Shown here piece after piece: positions 1 through 13,580 of a stretch of DNA of 64,000 nt. The stretch covers positions 199,881 through 263,880 of the forward strand of contig CAMXCT020000913.1 of the NCBI GenBank assembly GCA_947184155.2. Direction: 5' to 3'. A model generated the notes under the pieces. It saw only the letters and a list, made by a program, of their open reading frames with translations, searched no databases and was not told the origin of the DNA. Every line of letters starts with the position of its first letter. Position 1 is the stretch's first letter. The stretch is from Cladocopium goreaui (Eukaryota; Sar; Dinophyceae; Suessiales; Symbiodiniaceae). A program made the translations under genes and the position numbers.

Positions 1-2381
1 CATCCCTGAGTCACAACAACCAACCTCTCCTATAGGTTTCCTATTTTTGAAACTTCCGCCACCGCCTTGTGCGGTACTACTGGTAGTTGTATTTGTAGTT
101 GTAGTGTGCTGCAGTGTAATTAGTGCAGCGTAGTGTGTAATTGCACTACTCATAGTTGTAGTTGTGGTAGTAGTAGTTTGTGTCGTGTAGTTGTTAGTGT
201 AATTGGTGTCGTGTAGCGTAATTAAATCTAATTAGTGTAGTGTAGTGTAGTGTAGTGTAGTGTAGTGTTATGTAGCGTAGTATATTTGTATTTGTGGTTG
301 TAGCAGTCGCGTAGTGTAGTTGTAGTTGTAATTGTCTATCTATCTATCTATCTGTTTGTCTGCCTGTCTGCCTGTCTGCCTGTCTGTCTGTCTAACTGTA
401 AGCGTGGAAATTCAGCAATTCTGCGAGACTTCCTCAATTTTTGAACTTGACAACGTCAAAAAAAAATAAGTCTGCGAGACTTCCTCAATTTCCGAAGTTG
501 ACAACATCAAAAACGAAACAGTTCTGCAAGACTTTGTTGAAAAATGGAAAGTTGAGTGCAGAGCTGATGGCCTCGTATCAATATGTTTTGCGATTTTGCC
601 ACTCCACCTGTCTAAAGTAGTGCGCCTGCCACGAAAAAGTGATGCCAGGTCATACGGAGTGCTGCGCCTGTCACGCAAAATCCTCTTCCCAAAACTGAAG
701 ACCTGATGCTCCAAAATGCAACCAATCGCAGTCAGCGCCCGGACCTCCTAACAGCTCTGATGACCATGTCTCTTGTACTGCGCCTGCCACGGAAAATGTA
801 TCTTTGCAGATCCTCTTCAAATGCCCCACGCCTGCCATCGTTTTTGGACATGCTACCCAGCCCTCATCTGACAATGTGCACAATCCCTTGCGCCTGCCAC
901 GCAAAACGACGCTTCAACGTCCAAAGTGGCGCGAACATGTGGCGCTTTGAACATTTTGACTTTGACATGTGCTTCGCGCCGCAACGGCGTGCACTTTTTC
1001 GACATCTCAACTTCCAAAAGTGCTCCGAAGCTGGTGTGTTTTGTACATTTGGCTTCGAAATGTGCTTCGCGCCATAACGGCGTGCAACTTTACATCTCTC
1101 ATCTGACCACATGGCTCCGCACCCGCCGCTTTAGCGAGCCTACTTTTCAACCCTCGGGAGCCACAAATCACTGGAAAAACGCAGTGTTTCTTGACTTTCC
1201 TACCTTTTCGGGCACCTGGATCTTCTTTCTTCGGAGACTTTCTCTTTTTGATCTTCTTTCTTCTTCTCCTCTTCTCTTCTCTTCTCTGACTCTTCCCATC
1301 TCTGCTTTTTCATCTGTCCATGTTGTCGGAAGTTTGACTTCTAAACTTCCACAACTGCAGCTGCAACTACAACTACCACTACCACTACTTTACACTACAC
1401 TACAGTACAGTACGCTACACTACACTACACTACGTTAAGCTACGCTACACTACACTACACGACACTAGTTACACTACACTACACTATACTACACTAATTA
1501 CACTACACTACGCTAATTACACTACACTACAGCTACACTACACTACCTTACACTAGACTACACTACAGTAATTACACTGCGGCACGCTGCAGCTACAAAT
1601 GCAACTACAACTACATCCACACTACATTACACAAGTCTACACTACACTGATTAGATTGCATATCGCTACAACTACAATTGCAGCTGCAACAACAACAACA
1701 ACAACAACAACAATAAACAAAACACAAACAAACAAACAAACAAACAAACAGACAGACAAACAAACAAACAAACAACAACTACTACTCCTACTACTACTAC
1801 TACTACCACTACCACTACCACTACCACTACTACTACTACTACCACTACTACCACTACTACTACTACAACAACAACAACAACTACTACTACTACTACCACG
1901 ACATTACACTACACTACACTACAGTTCGCTACCCTACACTACACTACACTAAGTACACTGCACTACACGACAACTACAACTACACTACGTTATACACTAG
2001 ACTACACTACACGACACAACACTACACGGCATTTCACTGCACTACACTACTCTAATTACACCACACCACGGCTACAACTGCAACTGCGCTTGCAGCAACA
2101 CTAATTACACTACATGACAACTACAGCTCCACTACACTACAACTCCACTAAACTAACTATAACTACAACTACACCTACAACTGCGCTGCACCACACTACA
2201 TCCAGCAGTTGTGGTGAGGTGACCACTGCAACCATTAAACAAATCAAAAAAACACAGCTCCAACCACCTGTCGGTCCATCAGTGGATTCGCTCTGGCATC
2301 CGTGACTCACAACAATCAACCTCTCCTATAGGTTTCCTATTTTTGAAACTTCCGCCGCCGTCTTGTGCGGTACTACTGGTA
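1..2381. repeat. Low-complexity block bracketed by an 85-bp direct repeat
   Basis: Positions 1-85 and about 2297-2381 are near-identical direct copies; both contain CTCTCCTATAGGTTTCC followed by a CTTGTGCGG segment. Just inside, the left side (about 60-400) is a GTAGT/TAGTG-type low-complexity run ending in TATC and TGTC microsatellites. The right side (about 1370-2200) is the complementary CTACA/CACTA type with CAA, CTA and AAAC runs. The block therefore reads as a huge imperfect inverted repeat inside a direct repeat. All ORFs here follow from the simple sequence and I call no gene. Confidence 0.75.
600..920. repeat. Dispersed GCGCCTGCCACG motif cluster
   Basis: A short motif close to GCGCCTGCCACGNAAAA recurs near 618, 664, 779, 826 and 889, spaced roughly 45-115 bases apart, with unrelated sequence between. 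Function unknown. It sits in the centre of the bracketed low-complexity block. Confidence 0.55.
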
Positions 2382-2984
2382 CTCCAAAACTGGGTACTCC
2401 AAAATTGGGTACTCCAAAATTGAGTTTGAAATAGTTGGCAGCAAAACAAGAAGTGTATATTTCTACAAGTAGTACCCGCACGAGGCGGGGCGGGAGTTGC
2501 CTTAGGGATTTACTATAAAAACCTTTCTCATCTATAGAACTTGCATGCGCGGTGCACCAGCCAGGCCCGTGTGCGCGTACTTTGTGCGGAGCTGTTGCAG
2601 TGTTGTTGTCCATGTTCTGCGCGCGACCCCGGCGCAGTGCAACGCCAAGGGAAGACTTTCCTCACACTTCACACTTGCATTTCACACTTGCACTTCGCAC
2701 TCGACACTTCATCTCATCTCAAATCATGTGAGCTCTTCTCACCTCGTCTCAGCTCTTCTCATCTCATCCCATCTCTTCTCATGTCATCTAAGTAAGTTCT
2801 TCTCAACTGTTTTCATCTCATCCGAGCACTGATCAACCTTTCTCGTCTCCTTTGAAGTTGGTCTCAACTCATTTTAGCTGGTTCTGCATGCCAGAAAGCT
2901 CTTACTGTCAGAGAGAAGTCTCTTGCACAAAAAACCACTGGGCGCAAAAAGTTTTTGCACATAGACACTTGCGTCACAGATGCA

Positions 2985-4660
2985 TTTACATACAAAAGCC
3001 TTTCCGAAATACTTTGTACTACAAAGCTTGCACGAAGCACTTCCCAGTACTACTTTGTACTACAAAGCTTCAACAAGGCACTTCCCAGTACTACTTTGTT
3101 TGTACTACAAAGCTTGCACAAAGCACGTCCAAGTATTACTTTGTACTGCAAAGCTTGCACAAAGCACGTCCCGGTACTACTTTGTACTACAAAGCTTGCA
3201 CAAACTACTTCCCAATACAACTGCGCACTACAACGCTTGCACAAAGCACTTCCAAGTACTACTTTGTACTACAAGACTTGCAAAAAGTACTTCCCAGTAC
3301 TACTTTGTGATACAAAGCTTGCACAAAGCACTTCCAGGACTACTTTGTTTGTACTACAAAGCTTGCACAAAGCACTTCCCAGTATTACTTTGTACTGCAA
3401 AGCTTGCACAAAGCACTTCCCAGTACACTTTGTATTGCAAAGCTTACACAAAGCACTTCCCAGTACTACTTTGTACTACAAAGCTTGCACAAGGCACTTC
3501 CCAGTACTACTGTGCACTACTACGCTTACAAAAAATACTTCCCAGTACTACTGTGTTTTACAAAGCTTGCACAAACTACCTCCAAGTACTACTGTGTACT
3601 GCAACGCTTGCAAAAAGTATTTCCCAGAACTACTATGTACTACAAAGCTTGCACAAAGCAGGTTCCAGTACTGAACAAAGCTTGCACAAAGCACTTCCCA
3701 GTACTACTTTGTACTACAAAGCTTGGACAAAGCACTTCCCAGTACTACTTTGTTTGTACTACAAAGCTTGCACAAACTACTTCCCAGTACTACTGAAGTT
3801 ACTCTACTACTGTGTACCACAAAGCTTGCAAAAAGCACTTCCCAGTACTACATTGTACTACAATGCTTGCACAAAGCACTTCCCAGTACTACTTTGTACT
3901 ACAACGCTTGCACAAAATCCTTCCCAGCACCACTTTGTACTACAAAGCTTGCACAAACTACTTCCCAGTACTACTTTGTACTACAAAGCTTGCACAAAGC
4001 ACTTCCCACTACTGCTTTGTACTACAAAGCTTTCACAAAGCACTTCCCAGTACTACTTCCTACTGCAAAGCTTGCGCAAAGCACTTCCCTGTACTACTTT
4101 GTTTTACAAAGTTTGCACAAACTACTTCCAAGTACTACTGTGTACTGCAACGCTTGCAAAAAGTATTTCCCAGTACCACTATGTACTACAAAGCTTGCAC
4201 AAAGCAGGTTCCAGTACTGAACAAAGCTTGCACAAAGCACTTCCCAGTACTACTTTGTACTACAAAGCTTGGACAAAGCACTTCCCAGTACTACTTTGTT
4301 TGTACTACAAAGCTTGCACAAAGCACGTCCCAGTATTACTTTGTACTGCAAAGCTTGCACAAAGCACTTCCCGGTACTACTTTGTTTTACAAAGCTTGCA
4401 CAAACTACTTCCCAGTACTACTGTGTACTACAAAGCTTGCACAAAGCACGTTCCAGCACTGAACAAAGCTTGCACAAAGCACTTCCCACTACTACTTTGC
4501 GCTACAAAGCTTGCACAAAAGTCCTTCTTTGTACTACTTTGTTCTACACAACTTGCACAAAAAACTTCCCAGTACTACTGAAGCTACTACTTTGTACTAC
4601 AAAGCTTGCGCGAAGTACTTCCCAGTACTACTTTGTACTACAAAGCTTGCACACAGACAA
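2985..4660. repeat. 41-bp minisatellite array with higher-order structure
   Basis: About 40 head-to-tail units of roughly 41 bp contain CTTTGTACTACAAAGCTTGC and CACTTCCCAGTACTAC. Each unit holds a 7+1+7 palindrome (CTTTGTA-C-TACAAAG). A longer period is visible: the segment around 3555-3790, with the odd variant TTCCAGTACTGAACAAAGC, recurs almost unchanged around 4101-4340. The unit lacks stops and is not a multiple of three, so overlapping ORFs of up to 533 codons appear in all three plus frames. I read these as by-products of the repeat. Confidence 0.85.
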
Positions 4661-5200
4661 CTTTTATACACAGCAGGTTCTTTCGCAGAGAAGCCTTTAC
4701 ACAGAAAATCTTTCAGACACAGAAAACCTTTACACACCTCAAGTTTTACACGCAGGAAACTTTTACACACAGCAGGCTCTTACACAAAATCTTTTACACA
4801 CTACTTTGTTATACAAAGCTTGCACAAAGAAAGCTTTTACACACAGCAAATTCTTTCGCAGAGAATCGTTTGCACACAGCAAGCTTTTTAAACAGAGAAG
4901 CTTTTATACACAGAAGCTTTTACACACAGCAAGCTTTTACATAGAGAAGCTTACCACAGCAAGCTTCACACACAGCAAGCGTTTACACAACAATACATTT
5001 ACACAGACTTACACAATTTGCTTTTGCACATGGGCAAGCGTTTACACACACACAGAAATTTTACACGAGAAGGTTTCATAAGTCACATAAAGAACTTCTA
5101 CACACAGCAAGCTTTTACACACAAAAATCTTTCACACACACAGGCAAGATTTTACAGAAGAAAGGTTTTTACACAGAAGAAGCTTTCTGTACACAATCAC
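4640..5200. repeat. Degenerate array of GCTTTTACACACAGCAA units
   Basis: The 41-bp array grades into irregular 15-30 bp units built from CTTTTACACACAGCAAGC. They fade out by about 5200. It looks like a diverged extension of the neighbouring array rather than a gene. Confidence 0.65.
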
Positions 5201-5284
5201 AACAGGAATTTGCAGCTCCAAAGCCGAAATCTCGGCGCCAAAGCGAAAAAAAAGACGATTTTGAAGCACTTTTAATCACAGATG

Positions 5285-5345
5285 CTCAAACCCCCCCCCC
5301 TTGAACCCCCCCCTAGCAAGAAGTTCCCAATAAGCTCACTGCACA
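5285..5345. repeat. Poly-C motif shared with the 14-15 kb array
   Basis: Two C-runs separated by TTGAA are followed by CTAGCAAGAAGTTCCCAATAAG. The last part matches the junction of the 121-bp repeat at 14.4-15.4 kb. The mirrored G-run/TTCAA/G-run occurs at about 24608-24632, so this is a dispersed element end. Confidence 0.55.
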
Positions 5346-5780
5346 AATAATGTCTCTTTCCTTTTCGCGCTTCTGCTCAGCAGTCTTGCGACGAAACTGG
5401 GCTCCCAAATTCAGATTCCGGCACTGTCTTGGCTTCGCCAAGTGATTGGCACACCGTTATAAACAGTTGAAAAATGAAAAAGATAAACTGACAAACTCAA
5501 AAAAATGGTATTTTGAATGATGCAGGAATCTTTTGAAAGACTCAGACCTTGGTTTGCGGAGTTTCTGGATCCCAAGTTTCAGGTTCCAGCGCAGAATTAT
5601 GTGACACTTGTCAGTAATTCCGGATTGTCGGTTCTTGTTAGCTTGAAAAAACAACTCACATAGTTACATATCATTGAGATGACAGCGGAGACTTTGGGAT
5701 ATTTGTGTGACAAAACATTGGTATATATTAAAGTGAAACTTCCCAGCCACGCTGAATGAAGAGACTCGGCATGGCGGATC

Positions 5781-8700
5781 TCACTTGGAGTTGCTGGCCA
5801 CAAAGTCTTGGGCATCTTTCAAAGAGGGCCTTTGGGCAGCATTTAGCGGTCGGAGGGTTTGACCTTGAAGGAATCTTGACTTTGACTGTGTAAAAATAAT
5901 GACCAAAAAAGTAGAAAACCAATGGGAATATTTGTCACCACTGCAAAAATTGAGATAAGACAAGTGGAGTTTTTCCAAACTTATTTCATTGATAAAGGGC
6001 ATTATTGGGATTAGTAATGAATGACAACCAAATTTTCCTTGGACATGAGGAAATAATCTATATCAACGACAATAAACAAAATCATCCTACCGTGGATGGA
6101 AGAAATCCTGCACCAGTTAAATAATAAGCGGTTTATCCGATTATGTATGTATTAGGCTTTCTACCATCCCGGGCAGTGCAGGATTTCTTCCATCCACGTC
6201 TTGTTTTGGTGATTAGACTTTCTTGGGGCTTCCAGATCGTTAAATTTAAATGCCCATTGAAAATAACTTTGGTGGGATGTGTCCTTGTACTATGTAATGC
6301 CCAACATCACAGAAAACAGCAACTCCCCGCATAAGCCAAGCAGCAGGTTCACTCTGGACTTGTGGTCCGCGTTCCATCGTGCATAAATAAATCCCAGGAC
6401 AGTAAGCAAAGCATCTTCTTCGCGGGGGTTTGCCGATGTACCCCATTTTCTCTGAAAATTCTTTTGCAGACCTGGTGCAGAACGACTGTAAGTTGCACGG
6501 TAACCATAGGATCCCGGTTCCCGATTCAAAGTAATACCATCATCCTGCATAGCCTGGGTGAGAAAATCCTTCAAAGCTTTTGGTGTAGTGCTTGGTTTGC
6601 GGGTTCCACTGCCAGAAGAAGCTGCCGCAGATGGCTTTGCACGCTCTCTTTCAGAAGCTTCAAGGGCTGCTTTTTCTATCTTAGCCCTCTCCTTCTGTCT
6701 CTCTTCTTCAATTCGCTGCTTCTCCTCTTCCTCCTCTTTTTTCCTGGCCTCTTCTTCCTCGCGAATCTCTGCGAACACTTGTGCTCGCGCTTTTGTCTCT
6801 GTTTTCTCTGTAGATTGCTGCTTTGCAAGTTTTGCGATCTTTTTGAACTCAGGGCAATTTCTATTCTCCTCGTCCAATTCGGACACCATGTCAAGAATTT
6901 TGGTTTCATCATCGGACAGGTTTTTGGTTGACCGATGCGTGATGCCGGCAATCATTCTTTTGATCTCAGCTTCATCTTCTTCACCGGGGAAAAGATGCTG
7001 AACCAACATTCTTGCCCAGTCTACTTTCAATATGCTTTTGCTACCATTGGCCAAGCGTTTTCCGGATCCTCTGGTAGGTTTGTTCAGACCCAATGCAGCA
7101 AACAAAGATTGAAGGTTTGCCAAAGAGATCCAACAACCAGAGCGAACTGCAGACTCTAGCAGAGGCTGCCCGCCAGGATCCATGATGTGAAAAGCAAAGC
7201 ATGTACCCAGATTCAAGATGGGCTCAGGCAACAACCCACGAACCAGAAGCCGAACTGGAAGGAACACCCAGTCTGATTCAAATACTTTCCAATTCATCAT
7301 CCAAACAAGTGTTTGGGCTGGAATATCTCTCACCTCTTTCTCCAAGATCAGAAACTCCTGGAAGAAAGCAAGAACGGGAGAAGAACTGGAGAAACATGAT
7401 TCTATTGTTTTAGCAGTGTAGAATATATCATTATATAATTGTACAACATATCCTCTCTTATAAAGGACCCCAAAATTTCAGAATCCAAAACCCTTTGATT
7501 GCCTTCTGGGGGAACATGTTTAATGACCAGATTTGCAGTCCAACCTCTTTCAGCACATAAAGAACATTGCTTCAGAGATATTCAAGGAACATATAGTTTT
7601 AGATGAGTATATATATATATACCTATGACATATGAATATATAAATAAAAATGTGTGTGTGTGTTTTTTTGGTAGGTGTTTATATATACACATAAATATGA
7701 AATATATCAGGTGCATTGTAGCTGTCAGGTGCATGTAGCAGTAGTCCTCGTCTTCAATCCTGATCCGTTTCAGATTGATTCAATGGGAAGCCAGCAGTGG
7801 TCCACTTCCGGTTCCCCAAGCAAAGCGTGCACACATCGAGACTTGCATTGAAGTAGACCTTTCCGGGAACGAAGAGACTACCTCAGCTCGAAAACATAAA
7901 CAAGCGGTACTGCAAACTGCAAGTCGGCAAAAAAAAGCTGGAGATTAAAAATGTAACAGCCACATCCATGATGTTGAGCTAACTTGCACTTTCTTTTTTT
8001 CAAAGATGTCCGTCAGTCAATGTCTTTTGGCAACTTTCACACTGTCTTTTGCCAAGAAGCCGATCCAACAATCGTCCACATGACTGAAGTTGTTTGCAGC
8101 ATCAGCGACCAAATAAGCAGCTGCTGCTGCAGACCGCTGTTGTGCCTGAACCCCAGAACTCCTCCATTTGGATTCATAAATCTCACTTGCAGATTGCAAT
8201 GTTGGCTTCCTGCCTGAAGGGAAAAGTGATCTCTGCGGACTGAATAGATGGTGATTCAACCAGTCTCTCATTTCTTGTCCTTGGGGTGAAAGCATCGTAG
8301 TGAAATCCTGAGCACTGGGAAGTACTTGGGGTGCCCCGCCGCTTTCAGAGTAAGGTGAAATAATGGCATATGTGTACTTGCAAGCATCAGACATCTTGGC
8401 GTTCGTGCTGTGGGTTGCCGCCTTGCGGTGTAAAAAAGCAAAGCAATTCTCCAGTGTGTCCTTGGTGGACGGTGAGCCAACAAACAGTCTGGAGCTGAGT
8501 TTTCGAAGCTTCACATCAGACAGTGCAAACTCACATTGGAGAAGAAGGGCCATAGCCTCTCGTGGCAGTTGTTGTTTCTGCCAGCCCAAATCAGCAAGAA
8601 CCTCTGCCCACTCCTTTTGTCTTGACTGATGAGCCTCTGCTGCCAAAACTGCCTCGACTATCGTTTTCATTTGCTGCATTCCAGCTTTTCGCACACCCCG

Positions 8701-10233
8701 CTCGGAGTGTAACAGTGTGGCCAGCAATTCAGGTATGCTCCACCAGTAGCGAGCATTGCTCCACAGAACGTTTTCTGCCAAGCATTCAGCAAAGTCAAAT
8801 GCCAGTTCCAGCAACTCCATCTCACCCTGTGCCCACTCAGGCACACCCTCCTCCAAAGCCACTGGCTTTAGCGGTTTTGTGAAATGAAGCCTGTCTTGGA
8901 AAACGGACGTTTCCAACACACCCAATATGCCACTGACTACTTGGTACCAACTGCCCGAGGCTCTTGTGCTCACCCACCTAGATTGTTCATTCCACCCTTT
9001 GCTCAAAGCTTCGAGGGTCTCATAGTAGGACATTTCCAGTGGACTTGTAATTTCAACGAAAATACGCGCAATGCTTTGCAGCTTGCGGTCTTCCATAAAC
9101 CCCAGTACCATTGCAGTTGGTCCATTCTTCCCGAAGATGGCATAGAGTTCACTCTTGGTGCGAGGCTCCTGCCTTTCCACATCACCATCAAACTCCTCTT
9201 CCTCCCTGTCCCGATCCCTCTCAACATGAAGATCTTCGCACTGATCGTTCTCCTCAGAAGCTTTTTGTTTTCGATAAAACCCCAAAAATGCATATTTAGA
9301 AAAAAATGTGTTGCTTAAGCTTTAAATGATCCCCTGTGTAATTCTTCACGGCAGCAGTTTTCTCCTAGACAATATATCGGCGAAACTCAACCATGTGCAC
9401 AATCAAAACAGCGACAATCACAGAGAAGACGCGGTTCAGATGAAACTTGCAGTTGTTGATGAAAACGTGCACAGGTGTCAAGGAATGAAGAAGGAAAGGA
9501 GTGGGTGGGATGTTGTGTCATCATCTAGAGACCCTCACCTGCCTTTAAGTTAAACATAATCAGACCAAGGTTCCACTCGTTGATTGAGCGCTCTCAAAGC
9601 CTCCAGCTGAATTGTCCAATCAGCAATCAGATCTCTGAGTGCAGCGTGAAAGCCAAACCAAGCCTTTGTTTTCACCTCAAGCTGAAAAACCATGGGAGCG
9701 GGCAATCGTTCAATTCCAGTTTCAAACAATTCGGGGAAGAAAAATGTATATTATACCGGTTCCAAATACTGACAAGTAGCGTAGAGCCCTCTGTTTCTCA
9801 GAGCTTTGCTGGACATCCACTCAGACATGCATTCGGCAGGGTGGTGATCAGGGTCAAAGGCTTCATTACGGTCGTGAGCCACCAACTCAGCAAATTCCTC
9901 AAAGTAGTCAGAGCCTTTTGTGCTCAGGTAGACTTCAAAGCTGTCGCGTTTTGCCTCAAGACGATCCCCGCTCTTCCAAGCACCGTGGTCGAAGTTACCT
10001 GAGAATTGCATAAGGCAACAGCGTTTCTTGGACTCAATTGCAGGGACAAAATGGGATGATTTGTTTGGTTGATTTTGGAAATCATTGCTGGGGCCCACCC
10101 AAAACAAATCAAACCACTGCTCATTCAAGATGCAGCACAAGGTGAGCTTCATCATCGCTATGGTCAGTCTTGAACGAGAAACAGCTTTTTTGAAAGCGTT
10201 CCAAGAAGGATGAGAAACCTCGCTTTCAGCGAG
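5781..10233 (-). CDS. Gene A: multi-exon gene of unknown function
   Basis: Probable exons in transcription order: about 10233-9760; about 9275-8017; 7357 to about 6295; and 5863-5781, which ends in TGA. The first exon ends at a GT donor after CQYLEP. The third starts at a CTTTCTTCCAG acceptor and encodes a folded-looking N-terminal part, then a long E/K/R-rich coiled coil. It finishes with a segment containing GSYGYRATYSRSAPGLQ. The last exon ends ...DAQDFVASNSK. I recognise no domain. The true start and two internal splice sites are unresolved, and the four exons could belong to more than one gene. The strand is supported by long open frames and by the co-oriented neighbours. Confidence 0.5.
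6091..6198. repeat. 23-bp perfect inverted repeat
   Basis: CGTGGATGGAAGAAATCCTG plus CAC at 6091-6113 is exactly mirrored at 6176-6198, leaving a 62-base loop. It lies between coding segments of gene A and has the shape of a small terminal-inverted-repeat element or a transcript hairpin. Confidence 0.8.
7430..7990. other. Gene A intronic stretch, AT-rich with simple repeats
   Basis: Between the 7357 and 8017 exon edges of gene A there is AT-rich sequence with TA runs near 7606-7690 and a GT run near 7650. I see no conserved coding segment. Confidence 0.4.
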
Positions 10234-10870
10234 GCCCCTCACGTGTAGTCGTTCGAATGCGTAATGAAACGCCTTGTGTTGAACACCTTCATCGTCCCCA
10301 ACCTTAGCAGAGAGAAAGAACGGGGTAAGCCCTTGCTGCTTGTGGACAAAGGTAATGAAAAAACTTCAGCCCCGCTAGCTCAAGCTGTTCAAAAGTTATT
10401 TGTCTGTCTTTTTGGGGGGTTGTTTTTGTGGCTTTGGAGGCCATGGGAAATGAGTAAGTATATGGGTGGCTTTATAAAGCTGTTTTCTTCCGTCAGTATG
10501 AAACCATGGTATAACACCACCCGCTTTCTTCATGTTTTACTGACACTTGCAGAAAGTCGCGAGCAATGGACTTGTCTAACCCCAAAATTGAAATAAGTAA
10601 CCAGCTTCGGGAGCGCTGGTGCGGACGTGTGGCTCAATAATAAGAGCTGCATATCGCTTCTGAAAACAAAATGGGTGGTTTTAAGTTTTGATCAGCTTCG
10701 GTGTCCATGGCAGAGCCTGTAACGTTTGGTTGCTTGAAAACTCAATTTGCCACTGGAAGGATTCTTCAGCCAAGCGTATATGATTTTGGTGAGGACGCGT
10801 CACGCGAGTCCCAATGTGCTTGAATAAAAACAGTATCAATCATTCTAGATCTTGGTTGGTAACAGCAGCT

Positions 10871-13519
10871 CTAAACCAAAGGATTTGGCTTCAAGCTCAA
10901 AGCCAAAGGAACCATTTTTAAGATCATCATGTCCTCAACTGGGGTGATCTTGGCAGTTCGAAGATCAACGCCCGGTTTCAAAACGGATTCTTCAGGCACG
11001 GCAAACGCTGCTAAGTCGTTGCCCGTCATGATATTCAGCATGTGGTTGATGGTTTTCAAAACCACCTAAGAAAAAGAGACGGATTCAATAACGAAGGCCC
11101 ATGTCCACTGACCGAATGCCGTTCCTAACAGCTCTAAGAACTAAGAACAAAGGTTTTTCCCCGCTAATTCATGGTGACAGCTGGCCGAGAAGCAAAGTAA
11201 AGGTTCGAATCCTTCTTGCTTAAACGCGGCCTTGGCTTCAATCAGAGTGTTGTGCTGCCCAAAGGTTTTGCAATTTTTGATTTGGTGTCAAGCACTGTTC
11301 AACCGAGATTCCTCCAAGCGGAACTGCCATCCAGTTGCTCAGCAAAGACCTTTTTGAGAACCTTGGCGCGCTGATCTAATCGGGAATATCTGGCTGAGAT
11401 GCTGAGATGCTGATCATGCTTGGAGCAGTTTGATGTGCAAACGGCCCGGATTTTTTTCGATGCCCGAGTTGTGCCATGCGACAAGCCAGCCAATCTTTCA
11501 AGAAGTATCGGCCATGACCAACTAGCTGCCATGATGATTCTGCATCAACTACTCATAGTTGAACTGTGGCAAACCAAAATGATTTGCAAACATTCAGAAC
11601 TGATTGGTTCTTCCTCAAAGAATCTAATCTACTCACAAAAAAGTTTTACCCGCTTACTTTGCACTGCGCACTCAGGAGATGATCGAATGCTTGCAGGGGA
11701 AAGCGCAATAGTGGAAACTGTATCAATGTCGCGGCCACGAGGATGAGGAGCGGGAGGATCTGGCGGCGAGGCCAACATTTCCTGGAGCACAGATCAGATG
11801 ACTAGGCCGACATATCAAATCAAACCGACATATCAGAGTTCATATATTTATATAAAGATCATAAAAATCAATATATATATATATATATTATACGTATCCT
11901 ATTCAAACCCATGGTTCCCCAATTCCCTTGAAAGCTTCGGGAATGGGTTTGTCAAGGCCCGCACATTCGCTGGGAAGATTGTTATAATGATAGGTGATAA
12001 GATCAAACTTGTATACCGAATTTATCATTTATGGCATTTGATGTTGTTTGATAAATCAAATCCCACTATAACATACAATAATGGCCCATGAAATATCCTA
12101 TTTCAACATATAACAGATGTTTGTGGGACTTCCTGCAACGCTATGTGGAGGATTTGATAGCGGAGAAACACCCTAATTTGGGACAAGAGAACCCCAAGAA
12201 AAAACAATGGACATGGATGACAGCCATTGTCACCTTTGAAAGTCTATTGATTTGTTTCGATCAATTTGTTTTGATCAATCTCTGCTCCCTGCCTGCCTGG
12301 GAGCAACGCTTGTGACGAACTGGGGCGGGTGGAGTTGTCACACATGTCTTCGAATCTTCTGGAGTCTTCATCATGAGATTCAAATGATTCTTCAGGGCCT
12401 GGGATGTCAAGAGTAATTTCTGCTCACTTGATGGTGGCGTCCCCACAGCCTCCACGCCACTGCTGACGGTTTCGTTGCCCTTAGACTTCAAAAGACCAAG
12501 TTCAACTGGGCTATCTCGCCCCATCCTGACACGACCAGTCTTCTCAGAACATGGCGTGTTGTTTGGTGTGACCCAGATTTTTTTTTCCTGGGAGGGGTGA
12601 TCAGCGACATGTTTGCAAACGCGCTCTGCACTGAATCAGAAACCGATGGGCTTCCAGCATTTTTGCCAGGAGACACACTTTCCTTCGTCAAAGCTGGTGA
12701 TGTAACTCGCGAGAGCAGAGCAGGCGAGGAAACCGAGCTGGGCGAAGTGGCATCACGGTATGTGCCCAAGACTTTGGAAGTTTGATCGGAACCATTTGCA
12801 GTCATCCGCGAAGCTGCACTGAATCGCACACGAAGTAGCTCCAACCGATGTTTAAAGCAGGCGCGAGCCAGAAATGCTGAACACCAAATTCACATACTTG
12901 TGTCGGACTCTGCAACGAAACAACATGTGTGAAAACCAAAGCATGTGCATGGGCCAAAAACCCCATGATGATCCATGATGACACCAGCTGTTTTAGTTTG
13001 AACAGCTCTGGAGAATGATGTGCTCGCAAAACTACTTAATTACATAAATTGCTGGTTCCGTACATGGTTGCATCGATTTTTTCCGGCATCCGCCTGGTCT
13101 TGAAATTGGATTTACTGCCCCATGTCAGTGTGCAGTACTGTACTGAGTCGCCATGCTGGGCCCCCAGTCAGCTCTAGACAGGATGCAATATTCATTGTCT
13201 AAAATGTGCTCTCCCCATTTGGAAATTTGAAATATATAATCAATAAAAGATTCAACTCATTTGATCCGGGAGCCGAGCAGGAAAATGTATCTTTGCATGG
13301 CAAGGGGTTGCTCCCAGAAAACTCTTCTGATTTGAAATTAACTTTTTTTGCTAATGGCTTTGAACATGTGCCATACACTGCAAGCTCACCCCTGACGAAG
13401 GCCGCCCTGAACAAAGAGTTCGCTGGCGCGGCTATTTCAACTTGGGTTTGGCAAGGAGCCACTTTGCCACTCAAACGGGAACCGTTTTCCTGAAATTTGA
13501 TATATCCTCCCAGCACCAT
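10871..13519 (-). CDS. Gene B: unrecognised Ser/Pro-rich protein
   Basis: A plausible start ATG lies at 13519, two bases after a TTTTCAG acceptor-like site. The frame opens MVLGGYIKFQENGSRLSGKV and runs to about 13210. Later exons are inferred near 12840-12560 and 12520-12300 (Ser/Thr/Pro-rich, apparently disordered), 11760-11655 (SPASIRSSPECAVQSKR before a GT donor), about 11470-11305, and 11065-10871. The last starts at a TTCTTAG acceptor and ends at TAG after LSLKPNPLV. I recognise no family. The composition suggests a largely disordered nuclear or regulatory protein, but that is inference. Exon membership is uncertain in the middle. Confidence 0.45.
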
Positions 13520-13580
13520 TACTGAAAATTTATGTATGGAAAGCTGCAAAACGGAATCTAATCTCTAAGCGAATCATCAA

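Noticed and set aside
2980-4581. 533-codon plus-strand ORF with Leu/His/Tyr-rich repeats
   Set aside because: It is a stop-free reading of the 41-bp minisatellite; the other two frames are equally open and nothing protein-like surrounds it.
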